NCBI GenBank assembly: GCA_963920575.1 | Contig: OY986975.1 | Span: forward strand, 1,568,650 to 1,632,649 | Source of the DNA: Narthecium ossifragum | Lineage: Eukaryota; Streptophyta; Magnoliopsida; Dioscoreales; Nartheciaceae | Length of the DNA: 64,000 bases | Reading direction: 5' to 3' | Shown here: in pieces, positions 63,861-64,000 of the stretch | Layout: the number at the start of each line of letters is the position of its first letter | How positions within the stretch are numbered: the first letter of the stretch is position 1 | Translations under genes and position numbers: made by a program | Notes under the pieces: generated by a model | Databases searched by the model: none | Told to the model about the DNA's origin: nothing | Seen by the model: only the letters and a program-made list of their open reading frames with translations

Positions 63861-64000
63861 GAGCATTCCCAACAGCTTCCCTATCCCTATCCCTATCCCT
63901 AAATTTAGGGAATATGATTAGAAAGTGTCATCCAACAGATTCCCTATCCCTATAGTCATTCCCTATACCATTCCTTAAAACCAATTTGGTTCCCTATATG
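63861..64000. mobile_element. Start of a MITE-like element, cut by the window end
   Basis: 'gagcattcccaacagcttcc' interrupts the flank copy at the point where copy 1 continues 'tgcccagc' (35,101). The wording is typical of one end of a widespread plant MITE type. Short ccctat repeats and a palindrome ccctaaatttaggg follow. The other end is outside the window. Confidence 0.5.

Noticed and set aside
63870..63920. Telomere-like CCCTAAA/TTTAGGG text
   Set aside because: Only one copy in each direction, forming a palindrome inside a MITE-like end; the neighbouring ccctat repeats are not telomeric.

Overview
The window is nuclear DNA of a flowering plant. It carries spliced CC-NBS-LRR resistance genes, a small DUF4408/DUF761-type gene, Tourist-like MITEs, plant L1 LINEs with an added RNase H domain, an Athila-like Ty3/gypsy element primed by tRNA-Asp, and an endogenous caulimovirid. 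A monocot seems somewhat more likely, but the sequence does not fix the species.

Layout. 0-9.5 kb: mostly non-coding, with tandem repeats, a Tourist-like MITE, a SHORT-ROOT-type GRAS pseudogene fragment, a decayed LTR fragment, one small membrane-protein gene (6691-7113, minus) and a ~1 kb foldback element. 9.5-14.3 kb: a LINE with 5' inversion (twin priming) and exact 14-bp target duplications, then a 2.2-kb solo LTR with a CCGAC duplication. 14.3-18.1 kb: MITE-like elements, a long (AT)n and a CT-rich tract. 18,085-29,264: a complete, young, non-autonomous Athila-like retrotransposon (TTCGT duplication, LTRs ~1% different). It keeps gag, protease and the ORF at the env position but has no RT, RNase H or integrase. 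30.4-34.5 kb: a probable Mutator-like element filled with a 2.3-kb AT-rich minisatellite and a GC-rich minisatellite. 34.9-63.9 kb: a resistance-gene cluster with two CC-NBS-LRR paralogues on the minus strand (43266-40124 and 52654-49242). Shared 5' and 3' flanks are duplicated around them and interrupted by LINEs, LTR fragments, an endogenous pararetrovirus (itself split by a MITE) and an LTR element with an antisense plant-mobile-domain ORF.

The most unusual signal is a paired palindrome, GATCGATC-N14-GATCGATC (22 bp start to start, or 21 bp in one family). It recurs as arrays of 5-7 pairs in at least three different LTR sequences and inside the Athila-like element. Each array lies within about 20-70 bp of a TATA-like box. 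I know of no named element that matches it, and it looks like a regulatory module shared between retrotransposon families.

Functionally the window holds two disease-resistance sensor genes and one small membrane protein. Nearly everything else is mobile-element DNA. Because the two resistance genes share flanks, each works as an empty-site control for insertions near the other.
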